Positions 10,643 to 20,760 of a DNA stretch of 64,000 bases are shown in pieces; the stretch's first letter is position 1, and the number at the start of each line of letters is the position of its first letter. The notes under the pieces were generated by a model. It ran no database searches and was not told the DNA's origin. It worked only from the letters and a program-made list of their open reading frames with translations. This stretch comes from Hippopus hippopus (taxonomy: Eukaryota; Mollusca; Bivalvia; Cardiida; Cardiidae), in contig OX328101.1 in assembly GCA_946811185.2 (NCBI GenBank), positions 32,100,122 through 32,164,121 of the forward strand, read 5' to 3'. Both the position numbers and the translations under genes were made by a program.

Positions 10643-10872
10643 TTACCCTGTTACACAAAATCCGGACTTTTAACGACCCTGTTGGGGAAGACTTTTGAAA
10701 CGATTGTGGTAAAAGGAGAAAATGCTGGCAAACAGCATTTTCTCCTTTTCTCACTATGTTTTCTACCCTGTCAAAGAACTTTAGTTTATTTGTATGCCTT
10801 TTGAAATTGTCATCTATGAAATTTTTCAATTTGTAATTGTGTAGCATTAATTGTTGTTTGGTAAGGAGTTAA
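10643..10872 (-). mobile_element. TTAA MITE family A, full copy
   Basis: 230 bp, minus orientation. Left end decayed to TTACCCTGTTACACAAAATC; right end TTTGGTAAGGAGTTAA. The hairpin loop is GGCAAACAG. Confidence 0.88.
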
Positions 10873-11030
10873 CCATTGTAGTGCTAAATAAATGAAATGA
10901 ACATTCTCAGACAATGACAGTGATGCAGATATTGCAATTTCAAGGTTATTTTTATCAGAGTATCTGGCAGAGAAGCGAACAGTATACATTCAGGCTCAGA
11001 CTGCATGTTCTGTGCAAGAGAAAAGGCTGA
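10869..11030 (-). mobile_element. family B-like fragment
   Basis: Begins at the previous TTAA with GTGCTAAATAAATGAAATGA and reaches a half hairpin GGCTCAGACTGCATGTTCTG. The other half is gone. Assignment is tentative. Confidence 0.4.
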
Positions 11031-11356
11031 TAACTAGTATTTTCCCCTTTTATCACATTATGTAGTATTCACGGATCAGTGTGTTACTGGATGACAAAAT
11101 CTGAGATTTGTTTTTCAAAGAAAAAGGTGAGATATCATTATAGGCCCGTTGTCATTGGCATCTGTGTCTACATAGGTGTTGTTGGCGTGCAAAAACTTTG
11201 ACATTTCATAATATCCCTGTCTTTACAGAAGACAACTACTTTAAACAAAAGGGGAAACAATACAGCAGGGGCAGGTAGCCATCAAAATATTTTTGACAAA
11301 TTTTTACTGAAAAGCAGCTACAGCTGAGTGTCCAGGCACCCAGGTGTGGTGTTGTT

Positions 11357-11557
11357 TTAACTCTTTACCACATGAGAAAAATGTATACTTGTCCAAATTG
11401 AAAGCGTTTCCAGACAACAGTTTAAATGTGACTCAAATGATGAATTTGACCTTGATAGGGTAGAAAACATTGTGGGAAAAGAAGAAAATGCTGGTTACCA
11501 GCAAAAGGCTTCTACCTCAGGGTCATTAAAACTAGGGATTGTATGATAAAGAGTTAA
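11357..11557 (+). mobile_element. TTAA MITE family A copy lacking the right stem
   Basis: Both TTAA termini are present, but the right hairpin arm is cleanly missing: GGTTACCAGC runs straight into AAAAGGCTTC. The 28-bp shortfall equals one stem, as expected from slippage at a hairpin. Confidence 0.88.
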
Positions 11558-11924
11558 AATTCATTTTTCTGCCAGCAACTAACACTTGACAGATTGTCAA
11601 CTTCACAATAATTTCAATACTTTTAAATGGTAATTGATTTCAATTTAGATGCATCTTAGCACACCTATTTGTGTACTTTTGGCCACCTCGGGCCTGAAAG
11701 GCATCTGCTGCAAATCTGTTACAGGAAGACTTGAGTTAGATTTGACATGGCTTATCATGCTTATAGGCATAATTCATGATTCTAAATTTTACTCACTCCT
11801 CACATTCTTTACACAAAAAGAATTGTAAATTTTGAACACTCTTATGTTTTGTATCTTTTACTCCCTCCCAAACCCTCTCCAAAATAATCCCACATTCAAA
11901 CAACCCTCAGAATGAAAGCTCTTA
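11557..11924. other. non-coding, nothing recognised
   Basis: AT-rich; no repeat arm or open frame of note. Confidence 0.4.
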
Positions 11925-11991
11925 AAAATGTAGGAAAAGAAGAAAATTCCCAAAATGTTTACTATCCTAATTCCCATCACTTGAATCACAT
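11925..11991 (-). mobile_element. family A fragment
   Basis: GTAGGAAAAGAAGAAAATTCCC...TGTTTACTATCC and TTGAATCACATTTAA are parts of a minus copy into which the next full copy probably inserted. Confidence 0.5.
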
Positions 11992-12219
11992 TTAACCCTT
12001 TACCACACAATGACGACTTTTAACACCCCTGATGGAGAAGGCTTTTGAAAACATTGTGGGAAAAGGAGAAAATGCTGGTTACCAGCATTTTCTCCTTTTC
12101 CCACAATGTTTTCTACCCTATCAAAGAAAAATCATTTCATATGAGCCAACTTGAAACTGTCATCTGCAAATGCTTTCAATTCGGACAGGTCTAAAATTTG
12201 TCGTGTGGTAAAGGGTTAA
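11992..12219 (-). mobile_element. TTAA MITE family A, near-consensus copy
   Basis: 228 bp, TTAACCCTTTACCACACAATG to CGTGTGGTAAAGGGTTAA: 19-bp terminal inverted repeats and perfect 31-bp hairpin arms. It closely matches the copy at 27039, including the private stretch ATCATTTCATATGAGCCA, so the two are recent relatives. Confidence 0.95.
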
Positions 12220-12289
12220 TTTGTCATCTGCAAGTTTTTTTTTTTTGAGTTAGATGAGTCAAAAATTTTGTTATTTGGTAAATAGTTAA
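12216..12289 (-). mobile_element. family A end fragment
   Basis: Only the long-arm end (GTCATCTGCAAG ... AAAAATTTTGTTATTTGG) and terminus remain, sharing the TTAA of the preceding copy. Confidence 0.7.
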
Positions 12290-12589
12290 ATATGAATTTC
12301 ATATTTTTGTCTTGATTGATGAATGCCTGAATATAAAATCAACATGGCTTAGGGTACACCTAGGATTTTAAGAAAATCTAAAATCAATTCTTACTTTACG
12401 GATGGATCAAAGAATTAGTGATAAAATGATCCCTGAAATGTCACTGACATTTAATTGTCTTAAAGTCTTAGAAGGAGTCTTCATTGATAGCTTATCCAGT
12501 GGATGAGCCATATTTGGTGTTGAATCACTGAATGGAATTTTATCACAAAATCTCCCACTGTCCCTGTCACTTCACTCATACTTTCCCCA

Positions 12590-13141
12590 TGTACATAGAT
12601 ATGAGTCACGCTCTGACAAAAGGGTGCTTAATGCATCTCTGTGATACATGATACCAAGCAAGCCATCACATATTTATGGATCCACAATATCCAATTTTTT
12701 TTTTATCAACCAACTTAATCATGAGATAGACTTGTTCGTAGGCATACAGAAAATTGACCAATAGCGAAGTTTCGGCCGAGGTCAGCCTGCGCGGACTGCG
12801 CAGGCTGACCTGAGTCGAAACTTTTCGCAGATGCATTAAGCCCCCTTTTCACAGAGCATGGCTCATATATAGTTATAAGAGCCATGCTCTCAAACAGGGG
12901 TGTTTGTTGCATCAGCAAAATGTAGCGACTCGGGTCAGACTGCACGGACAGTGCAGGCTGACCTGGGTTGAAACTTTTTCCTGTTGGTCAATTTTCTGTG
13001 TGCCCAAGGACCAGTCCACCTCATGATTTAGTCTGTGACTAGAAAAACAACGATTTTATAGATCCATTATTATGTAATGACTTGTTTGGTATAATGCATC
13101 ATAGAAATGTATTAAACCCGCCCTTTTGCCAGTGCATGGCA
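12590..13141 (+). repeat. family E palindromic repeats
   Basis: A cluster of E units. Each has a GC-rich palindrome (GGTCAGCCTGCGCGGACTG then CGCAGGCTGACC at 12780-12811; again GTCAGACTGCACGGACAG at 12936) and a joining block CTTTTCGCAGATGCATTAAG then CCCCCTTTTCACAGAGC. Inverted partial units flank it (ATGGCTCATATATAG with ATAAGAGCCATGCTCT). The TTAA at 12836-12839 is an intact, unoccupied version of the site used by A copies at 13790 and 25499. Confidence 0.8.
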
Positions 13142-13415
13142 CATATATGGCTTGCAACACGCGAAAAGGGGCATTTGGACCTTTGCGTAAAGTGTCGTCT
13201 CAGATCAGCCTGCTCAGTCCGCGCTCGCTAATTTGAGACGGCACTTTACAACTACATCAGATTTTGTGCTACAGTATACTTGTGTAAAACAGAAAATTAC
13301 AAAAAAACCGAAAAGTGTCGTTTCAGATTAGTCTGCGCGGACTACGCAGACTGATCTGAGACGACACTTTCCGCAAATGTCCGAATGCCCCTTTTCGCAT
13401 GTTGCAGGCCATATG
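13142..13415. mobile_element. family D palindromic TIR element
   Basis: Bounded by inverted ends CATATATGGCTTGCAACACG and CGCATGTTGCAGGCCATATG, continuing into GCGAAAAGGGGCATTTGGAC and its partner; about 35 bp in all. Inside are two palindromes, GTGTCGTCTCAGATCAGCC and GTGTCGTTTCAGATTAGTC, each with its complement (GACGGCAC, GAGACGACACTT). No ORF. It lies within family E sequence. Confidence 0.8.
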
Positions 13416-13789
13416 TTTTTCATTCAAGTCTGTACTAGAAACTAGACTTTTCCACTTGTCCAACCTGAAAGCATTTTCAGACAAAAAAAAATCAAATATG
13501 GCTTCAATGATAAGGTTTGTCTTTGAGTGAGTAGAAAACAAAACAACTCTTTTGCCAGTGTTTGGCTCATATAATTGAGCCATGCTCTGACAAAAGGGAC
13601 TTCATGCATCTCTGTGATGCATTATACCAAGTAAGTCATACAATTATAGATCCATAAAATCAATTTTTTTTTTTTTGACAGTTGAAGATCTTGAGGTAGA
13701 ATGGCCTTTTGCCATGCAGAAAAAATTGACCAATGGCAAAAAGTTTTGACCCTTATCAGATGACATGGGTCGATACTTTTGCAGATGCA
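13416..13789 (+). repeat. family E units with an A fragment
   Basis: Contains a plus-orientation A long-arm fragment (about 13425-13548, CCTGAAAGCATTTTCAGAC...GTCTTTGAGTGAGTAG) and E sequence (ATAATTGAGCCATGCTCTG at about 13568, GATACTTTTGCAGATGCA at its end). Confidence 0.65.
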
Positions 13790-14018
13790 TTAACCCTTCA
13801 CCAAACGACAACATTTAGGACTTGTCCAAATTGAAAACATTTGCAGGCGACAAATTAAGTGTGGCTCAAATATTGAAATTTGTCTTTGAAAGGATAGAAA
13901 ACATTTTGGGAAAAGGAGGAAATGCTGGTCACCAGCATTTTCTCCTTTTCCCAAAATGTTTTCAAAAGCCTTCTTCCACACGGGCGTTAAAACTCGAGAT
14001 TGTGTGGTAAAGGGTTAA
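13790..14018 (+). mobile_element. TTAA MITE family A inserted at the family E TTAA
   Basis: 229 bp, complete. The left flank TTTTGCAGATGCA-TTAA and right flank TTAA-GCCCCTTTTTCACAGAGC rejoin to the empty E sequence seen at 12826-12858. The hairpin has CATTTTGGG/CCCAAAATG stems, a compensated pair of changes. Confidence 0.95.
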
Positions 14019-14054
14019 GCCCCTTTTTCACAGAGCATGGCTCTATTCTTTTTT

Positions 14055-14205
14055 CTTTCAACTTTTTACTAGACAATAAACTTATGGACTTGTCCAACCT
14101 GAAAGCATTTTCATAAAAGCAATCATAGGTGACTTCCATGATAGGATTTGTCTTTGACAGAGTAGAAAACATTGTGGGAAAAGGATAAAATGTCGGTTAC
14201 AAGGA
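14055..14205 (+). mobile_element. family A MITE, 5' part
   Basis: Long arm (GACTTGTCCAACCTGAAAGC, GGATTTGTCTTTGACAGAG) and left hairpin stem, then lost after GATAAAATGTCGGTTAC. Confidence 0.7.
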
Positions 14206-14280
14206 ACATAGGCTAATTAATCTTCCCCAATTCCCTTACTGTTTCAAGAATTGACTAAAGGTTAGTACCTAGCCAGCTCT

Positions 14281-14510
14281 TTAACCCTTAACCAAAGGAT
14301 CCTGTGTTTTAGCAACCCTGAGAAAGAGTGCTTTTAAAAACAATGTTTGAAAAGGAGAAAATGCTATTTACTATCATTTTCTCCTTTTCCCACAATGTTT
14401 TCTTCCCGTAAAAAAAGAAATTTCAGTTTCTGTACCACATTCACTTAGTGTTCTACCAGTGCTTTCTAAATTTTGACAAGGCTTTAACTCTGTTGCTTTG
14501 TAAAGGATAA
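14281..14510 (-). mobile_element. TTAA MITE family A, full copy
   Basis: TTAACCCTTAACCAAAGGATC to GCTTTGTAAAGGATAA. The hairpin centre is altered on both sides (GCTATTTACTATC). Confidence 0.85.
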
Positions 14511-14647
14511 AGTAAATAAGAAAAACATAGGAAAACAAAGTATATACAGGTGCTCTATGGCAAAATAATTTCAATTAACTTGTTAATATAGATCCAATGG
14601 AACATGATAAGCATTCTGATCTGAAGTTAGCAATGTTTGAGGTTTGC

Positions 14648-14915
14648 CTGGGTAGCTTAGTGGTTAGGGTATCAGACTCATGACCTGGTGGTTGTGAGTT
14701 TCATACCCGGTTGAGGCAAACTTTCTGGCAATTTTTCACCTCTCATCTCTGATACATGTGAGAAAGTAGTCTGTGATTTGAATAGAAATTTGTGTCAGTA
14801 CTTGTGTGAGAAAGCCAGGAAAGACATGCATTGGTGCACTGACTGCCGTGATATGACCTAAGCTGTTAAAACGGCCTAAAACCCCAATTCAATCAATCAG
14901 TCAATCAGTTAATCA
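14648..14915 (+). mobile_element. tRNA-derived SINE, second head type
   Basis: A good tRNA-like head, GCCTGGGTAGCTTAGTGGTT (A box) with GGTTGTGAGTTTCATACCC in the B-box position. The middle differs from the 6890 SINE, but the 3' module is shared (GACATGCATTGGTGCACTG, GCCGTGATATGACC) and it ends CAATCAATCAGTCAATCAG. Poor acceptor-stem pairing and the long 3' body argue against a functional tRNA gene. Confidence 0.8.
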
Positions 14916-14977
14916 ACAATATTTAATCATTTGTTACTTACCATTGCTAGTCTTAAAAGTGCAACATATTTGTTTTT

Positions 14978-15185
14978 TCAACTGAATAAAATTGTCCAAA
15001 TTGAAAGCATTTGTAGACAACAAATTAAATGTAGCTCAACTGATGATTTCTGTCTTTAATAGGGCAGAAAACATTGTGGGAAAAGAAGAAAATGTTGGTT
15101 ACCAGCATTTTCTTTTCCGTCAATGTTTTCAGAAGCCTTCTCTTCCAGGATCATTGAAACAAGGGACTGTGTGGTAAAGAGTTAA
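14978..15185 (+). mobile_element. family A MITE copy
   Basis: Left terminus lost. Long arm, shortened hairpin (CAGCATTTTCTTTTCCG) and right end GTGTGGTAAAGAGTTAA are present. The TTAA is shared with the next copy, which lies in the opposite orientation. Confidence 0.85.
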
Positions 15186-15406
15186 CCCTTTACCAAACAA
15201 TCCCGGGTTTTAACGACCCTTGGCAAGAAGCCTATTGAAAACATTGTGGGAAAAGGAGAAAATGCTGGTAACCAGCATTTTCTTCTTTTCCCACAATGTT
15301 TTCTACTCTATCAAGGACAAATTCCACCATTTGAGTCTTTATTTTGTCTCCTGCAAATGCTTTCAATTTGGACAAGTCTAAATTTTGTAGTTTGGTACAG
15401 AGTTAA
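15182..15406 (-). mobile_element. TTAA MITE family A, full copy
   Basis: TTAACCCTTTACCAAACAATC to TTTGGTACAGAGTTAA. One stem change (TTCTTCTTTTCCC). Tail-to-tail with the preceding copy over one TTAA. Confidence 0.9.
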
Positions 15407-17149
15407 GATAGGAAGATTTAACATCACAATAGCCACTGTCCTTGATTATTTATTTATTTTTGAAAAAAAAAGTACTAGGTGTCAACGTCTTTCTCCTTTG
15501 TCACATTAAATGGATTTAAGAGAATTAAAGCAACTTTGCAAACATTCAGTTTTATTCAGTTTCATTTCTATAGAAACATTTTTTTAATGCCCATTGTTTA
15601 CCTTTTTTCTAAAGCAAAAAACTCATCCATCCAAACTGCAAATTTTAGAAAACTTGATTTGAATAAAAATCCCTCAAGTGGCTTATTTTCAAATTAAATG
15701 TTATTTAAAGTTTTAAAGTATCTAGTCAGGACAACAAAAAATATTGTGACTTCCGCACGGCCAGTCAGCTGGACAATAAACAATTGCCACGTACCATTCA
15801 AAAGAAATTCAAAATAACCGAAATCTTGTCCACATAATTGTGATGCATTGGACAGTAATATTCATTTGTCCTTCTGATGACTTTTTCCCTCCAATAGAGC
15901 AGACGTAAAAGTAACACTCTACCGCAGCCAAATCTAAATTTAATTGAACAGCTTGGTTTTTACCTTGACTGTGAAAACAGTTTTACATTACAATTAAACT
16001 GACATGCCTCAAGTGTGCCGTGTCTTCATGGCCGTGGATTATTGTCTTGCGACCCTGTCATTATTCTGATAATCGCTTTGTTTAAGGTTCGTCATCATTT
16101 ATGATATGAAGAAGCTGAAAAGACGTTTGAATATTAAACTTTACGTCTTTGCAGATAAATGTCTTTTGTTGCCGGTCAAATGAAATTTGTGATTAGTTAC
16201 TGTCTTCCAATTTTTACGAGTGTGGCCAGTTGCACAAAAGAATTGATGTCCAGTCGTGGTCTGTTGGAGATCAGTTTCACAATGAAAGTTGTAATTGTCC
16301 GAGATGGGGCTGTGATCAATCAACAGACAATAGATTACAACTCTTCAGTTCTTCTATTAAGTTTAGCGTTTTGAATCATGCATTTCATAGGTATAATGGG
16401 AGGGTCAATTCATCGCTGACCCTGACCAAACTTTGTCCTTTCATACTGTGGCTATGGCCTCCCAAAATTTGAGTGGTCACTGTGTTTAGTTGAATGGATG
16501 TTACTGCCTATGATTCACACCACCTGTTTGGTAGCGCATCCTTTCATATTTCAAAGAAAATGATGCTTCAAGTCCCCTTGAAAATGTTTTAAATGATTAG
16601 ATAAATTATCCGGGCCATATCCTGGCTGCATTAGAAATTAAGTTTTATTAGTTTTGCAAAATTTGTTGAACTCTCCAAAGCCAAAAGTTAAGCTGCTGTG
16701 AAAAGGCTATTCTTTTGTAATGGGAAGAAAGGTCTTGAAAGGCCATTTCACCTCATGTCATCGTGCGAAATTGATAGGATGTGGTGATTTGCAGAATTCC
16801 GCGTCATTGTTTGGTCATTATTAAATTGGAATTTAGGCGCGAGACTTGACCATCCTCTACATGGAAAAAATTAATTTTTTCTGATCCGCAAATCTGCACC
16901 CAATGCATCTATGCTCTTGAGTGGTTTTTTTTTTTTCAATTTTTTTTTTCCAATCTTATAATTTACATCAGTTTTTGCAAGCATCCACGCTCTACTTATT
17001 TTCGTTATATTTCTCTTTTATTGTCTTGTTTTTAGTTCATTTTTACGTGCAGATGTGACATCAAAATTTGAGAAAGTTACTTTATATTTGGTTACCTCTT
17101 AGGTGGCAACCACTCCGTTTTCTTATCCCTTGTTTTCATGACAATAAAG
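15407..17149. other. repeat-poor island
   Basis: The longest stretch in the left half without A, B or SINE sequence. It is locally richer in CpG (CTTCCGCACGGCC, GCCGTGTCTTCATGGCCGTG, GCGACCCTGTC). Several short open frames (up to 80 residues, about 16140-16470) overlap on both strands without splice signals I trust. A short open frame at about 15700-15832 reads DFRTASQLDNKQLPRTI; I cannot tell it from chance. Candidate regulatory or exonic sequence. Confidence 0.35.
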
Positions 17150-17385
17150 AAAGACCTTTTAAAATATTGTAGGAAAAGGAGAAAATACTGGTAAATATGC
17201 TTCTAATGATTGGATTTGTCTCTGAAAGGATAGAAATCCTTGTTTGCCAGCATTTTCTCCTCTGCATACAATTATTTCTACTCTTTCTTGGAAAAATCCT
17301 GTCATTTGAAGCATATGGAATTTGTTGCTTACAAATGCTTTCAATGTTGATGAGTCAAAAATTTTGTTTCCAATTGCAAAAGTAA
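17150..17385 (-). mobile_element. family A MITE, degraded copy
   Basis: Starts as CCTTTTAAAATATTGTAGG and keeps a split hairpin (GAGAAAATACTGG and CCAGCATTTTCTCC about 65 bp apart) and the long arm ACAAATGCTTTCAATG. Confidence 0.65.
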
Positions 17386-17512
17386 AACCATAAAATGTCC
17401 ATTTTTTCTGAGTTTTCAAACACTGTTTAACTACCTTTTAAACACGTGAGATGTAGCCGTAAGATGCCTGAAACTGATTTTGGAAGTGGCACAAAACATC
17501 ATTCAATCCCCA

Positions 17513-17742
17513 TTAACTCTTTACCATACGACAAAATTTTAGATAGGTCCAAATTGGAGGCACTTCCAAAAGACAAAGTAAATGTGGCACAAGTAATGGG
17601 ATTTGTCTGTAAAAGATAAAAAAAAGATTGTGGGAAAAGAAGAAAATGCTGGTTACCAGCATTTTCTCCTTTTCCCACCATGTTTTCAAAAGCTTTCTTT
17701 CTCAGGGTCATTAAAACTCAGGAATGTGTGGTAAGGGGTTGA
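17513..17742 (+). mobile_element. TTAA MITE family A, full copy
   Basis: 230 bp. TTAACTCTTTACCATACGAC to GTGTGGTAAGGGGTTGA; intact hairpin apart from an AAAAAGATTG stem variant. Confidence 0.9.
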
Positions 17743-17818
17743 ATAAACTTACCAGAATCTTGTAAGACTGTAATTGGGATACTTTGAAATCATTTGTAAC
17801 GTTTCTGAAAGGGTTTAA

Positions 17819-17848
17819 GAGTTTCATTAAATCTCAAATGAAACTCTC
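17819..17848. repeat. short hairpin
   Basis: AGAGTTTCATT and AATGAAACTCT face each other over a short AT loop. No family assigned. Confidence 0.5.
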
Positions 17849-18134
17849 TCATATTGCAAGCGTGAAATTTAGCCTCAGTCTGTATTTGCTTTTCTCTTTT
17901 TAACCTGGATCACTGCGCATAAAACAAGTCAAATTAAAATCAAGTCAAATTTTGTATTGAGCTAATTTCTTTTGAAAAAACTGAAGTTAACTGTAAAACG
18001 CTGAGCATGATAATGACTGCTCTTGCAATGTACAACCAGATCAGTCGGTACAAAAAATGTACCATAGTCTTATCATGGATCTACACTGCTGGGTATGCTG
18101 TGGAATACTATAATGGGGGAGTGTGTTTTTGATC

Positions 18135-18326
18135 CTTTCAGCACACAAGCCGGATTTTCAGAAGGCTTTTGAATATATTGTGGGAAACAGCATTTTCTCC
18201 ATTTCCCCCAGTGTTCACTCTCATGTTAAAGATAGAAATCATTATTAGAGCTACATTCAATTTGTGCTCTGCAAATGCTTTCAATTTGGTCAAGTACAAA
18301 ATTTTATCATTTGGTAAAGAATTATA
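18135..18326 (-). mobile_element. family A MITE with collapsed hairpin
   Basis: Minus copy. The left stem was deleted (TTGTGGGAAACAGCATTTTC), leaving half a hairpin. Long arm TGCAAATGCTTTCAATTTGG and end TTTGGTAAAGAATTA remain. Confidence 0.7.
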
Positions 18327-18562
18327 TACTGTGTCGAAAAAAAACCCAGCTAAATATGGTCAAATCCCATCTACATGAAAATACAACAGAAAATATCCAT
18401 GCAAGTGGAGAAAGTGCTCAGTTTTACATTGCTTGCAACAAGAGAACAAATGTATGAAAAATTGGACAAAACATTTCTTGCTTGGCATTGAACTTGTGAC
18501 AGCCGGATACAGTGCTGTACTCAAGGTCATGAATATTGAAGACCCATAATGTCCAAGGGCTG

Positions 18563-18676
18563 TAGCCATTTTAAATTGCTTTCTTAGTCTAATACTGGAG
18601 ATAGAAAGTAACACAATTTCTCATTTGCTAAATTATTTGTTTTAGCCAATCAGAACTTGCTTTACTTTCAGTGGTT
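18563..18676. repeat. palindromic repeat, partial copy
   Basis: Shares AGAAAGTAACACAATTTCTC, TTAGCCAATCAGAAC and TTTCAGTGGTTGGTG with the full palindrome at 18896. Confidence 0.55.
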
Positions 18677-18895
18677 GGTGGATTTGAGCCCCAAAATCAT
18701 GTTGTAAGATTTAACGAAAAGAATAATATTGTCATATGTAGCTTAAATATTTTTCACTATTTTCAAAGTTATTGATTACTTTATAGATTGCATTTTATTG
18801 ACAATTTAATATTTTATAACTGCAAACATTGTAAGAAAGTCATTTCATTTCTTTGGTCTAATGTTCTAATTGCAAGGCATTATGTTGAGAACAAA

Positions 18896-19079
18896 GTCCA
18901 TATTCACTAACCACTCCTAAGAACATTCTGAGTCTAATCAAGGATTTTAAAAGTAACACAACTTCTAATTGGTTAAACAATTTGGTTTAGCAAATCAGAA
19001 GTTGTGTTACTTTCAAGTTTAGAAATTTCTTGTAAATAAGACTAAGGGTGGTCTTAAGAATGGTTGGTGAATACAGACC
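18896..19079. repeat. palindromic foldback element
   Basis: The whole unit is an imperfect inverted repeat: GTCCATATTCACTAACCACT against GGTTGGTGAATACAGAC, CTAAGAACATTC against GGTCTTAAGAATG, and AAAGTAACACAACTTCTAAT against CAGAAGTTGTGTTACTTT with a small loop. No ORF. A related half copy lies 330 bp upstream. Confidence 0.75.
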
Positions 19080-19127
19080 AAGACCAGTGTGCAGTCTCTG
19101 CAGTTTGACTGATCTACATTGTCTGTA
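19080..19127 (-). mobile_element. family B remnant
   Basis: CAGTGTGCAGTCTCTGCAG...GATCTACATTGTCTG is a worn B core. Confidence 0.45.
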
Positions 19128-19300
19128 AACAATTCGTTGTTTTAACGACCTTGAGGAAACAGGCCTTTGAAAATATTGGTGGAAAAGAAGAAAATGCCGT
19201 TAAACAGGATTTTCTTCTTTTCCCAAATGTTTTTTACCTACTCACATCCAAATCTCATCAATTGAGCCACATTTTCTATCAACAAATGCTTTCATTAAAA
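19128..19300 (-). mobile_element. family A MITE, ends lost
   Basis: GTTTTAACGACCTTGAGG, a worn hairpin (GAAGAAAATGCCGTTAAACAG) and CAACAAATGCTTTC mark a minus copy. Confidence 0.7.
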
Positions 19301-19309
19301 CATTAAAAC

Positions 19310-19494
19310 GGGGGCCTTTGGTGATGGCATGGATTAAGATCAGACTGCACAGAATGTGCAGCTTGATTTTTTATTTATATATAGTCCACTTATATAGACA
19401 AGCCTGAATGATCAAAACCTGTCTGAGTTTTAATGGATTGTATTGTCGGCCCTCAAAAGAGGTCCAGTTTATATAATTGGCACTGAAAGATTAA
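19310..19494 (+). mobile_element. family B MITE, worn copy
   Basis: GGATTAAGATCAGACTGCACA with GTGCAGCTTGATT, ending at the TTAA that begins the next A copy. Confidence 0.55.
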
Positions 19495-19719
19495 CCCTTT
19501 ACCAAACAACAAAATTTTAGCTTTATCCAAATTTAAAGCATTTGCAGACAAGAATGTCAATTTAACTCAAATGGTACAATTTTTCTTTGATAGGGTAGAA
19601 AACATTGTGGGAAAAGGAGAAAATGCTGGTTACTAGCATTTTCTCCTTTTACTACAATGTTTTCAAAAGGCTTTTGCCCCAGAGTTGATAAAAGTAGGCA
19701 TTGTGCGGTAAAGGGTTAA
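19491..19719 (+). mobile_element. TTAA MITE family A, full copy
   Basis: 229 bp. TTAACCCTTTACCAAACAAC to GTGCGGTAAAGGGTTAA. Hairpin intact apart from CTAGCATT and ACTACAATG changes. Confidence 0.92.
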
Positions 19720-19917
19720 AGCATTACTATAATATCAATTCAAAATGAAACAAAACACCCGTTTTTACATGTCAGTGAAAGCAAATAAAGATAGCTCACC
19801 AGAAGTTACGAAAATTGCCATGGATCGTTTTTTTAATAACAAGCGCCAGTACATCATTACAGGACTTTTAAGGTAAAATTTTGCATTCAAATGGAAGACA
19901 TGTAACGATCTGTAAAA

Positions 19918-20158
19918 TTAACCCTTTAAAATACAATCCTATCTTTAATAGAAGCTGATACAGAGGGCCTTAGAAAACTTCCCAGGAAAAAGAAAAAAAT
20001 ATGCTAGTAACAAGAATATTTCATTTTTCCTAAATTATTTGATACCCATTCAAAGACAAAACTGATCATTTGAGCCACATTTAGATTTTTTCTGTTAACT
20101 TGCATTTATGTTTTTAATATGGACAGGTCTAAATTTTTGTTGTCTTGTACGAAGTTAA
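19918..20158 (-). mobile_element. TTAA MITE family A, diverged copy
   Basis: TTAACCCTTTAAAATACAATC to CTTGTACGAAGTTAA. The hairpin is badly mutated. Minus orientation. Confidence 0.7.
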
Positions 20159-20288
20159 TAGTAGCTAGAAATGTCTCAATGATCCCCTCTGGATATGCTT
20201 TATTAGTTGAATTGTGTTTAAAATCAACAGTTCTGTGGGATCCTGATTTAATAAGCAGGAAAAGTAATTTGTACGGCCAGGGTCTGTG

Positions 20289-20307
20289 CAATTTTCCCAG
20301 CATGCCC
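20289..20307 (+). promoter_or_regulatory. ZNF143/SBF-like motif (weak)
   Basis: CAATTTTCCCAGCATGCCC resembles the vertebrate ZNF143 site ACTACAATTCCCAGCATGC. One match in 64 kb is not strong, and no transcript start is otherwise marked here. Confidence 0.15.
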
Positions 20308-20489
20308 TATTGTATTGCATGTGTGATCTGAAAGTGAACGTGACAACGGGCATTCTGTATTGTGTATCTGCAGGCATTATTTAAGCTTTATGAACCTTTT
20401 GAATACTTGATACTTTTTATCATGTATCAAAGAAGGGGAAAAGATCAGAAAGCTCTAGTCCTTCACAATCAGTAATTTTTACTAAGTTT

Positions 20490-20760
20490 ATTTGACAACT
20501 TCACATCTATTCCAGTTATACTCTGTGAAAAGGGGGTTAAATGTATTTGCAAAAAGTATCAACCCAAGTCAGCCTGCTCAGGTTGAAACTTTTTTCATTG
20601 GTCAATTTTCTGCATATCTAAGGACCATTCTACCTCATGATTCATTTGCTTGTCAGACAAACTGGATTTTATGTATCCATATAGATATGATGACTTGCTC
20701 AGTATCCTGCATCTAAGAGATGCTTTAAATCCCCTTTGCGTATGTATGGCCTCTTTAATT
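20490..20760 (-). repeat. family E repeat, minus copy, empty site
   Basis: ACTCTGTGAAAAGGGGGTTAA then ATGTATTTGCAAAAAGTATC, CCAAGTCAGCCTGCTCAGG and GGTCAATTTTCTGCATATC match E in reverse. The TTAA at about 20538 is not occupied. Confidence 0.75.

Noticed and set aside
14648..14720. Functional tRNA gene with a CAT anticodon
   Set aside because: Acceptor stem pairs poorly, the B box is altered, and a SINE body and CAAT tail follow.
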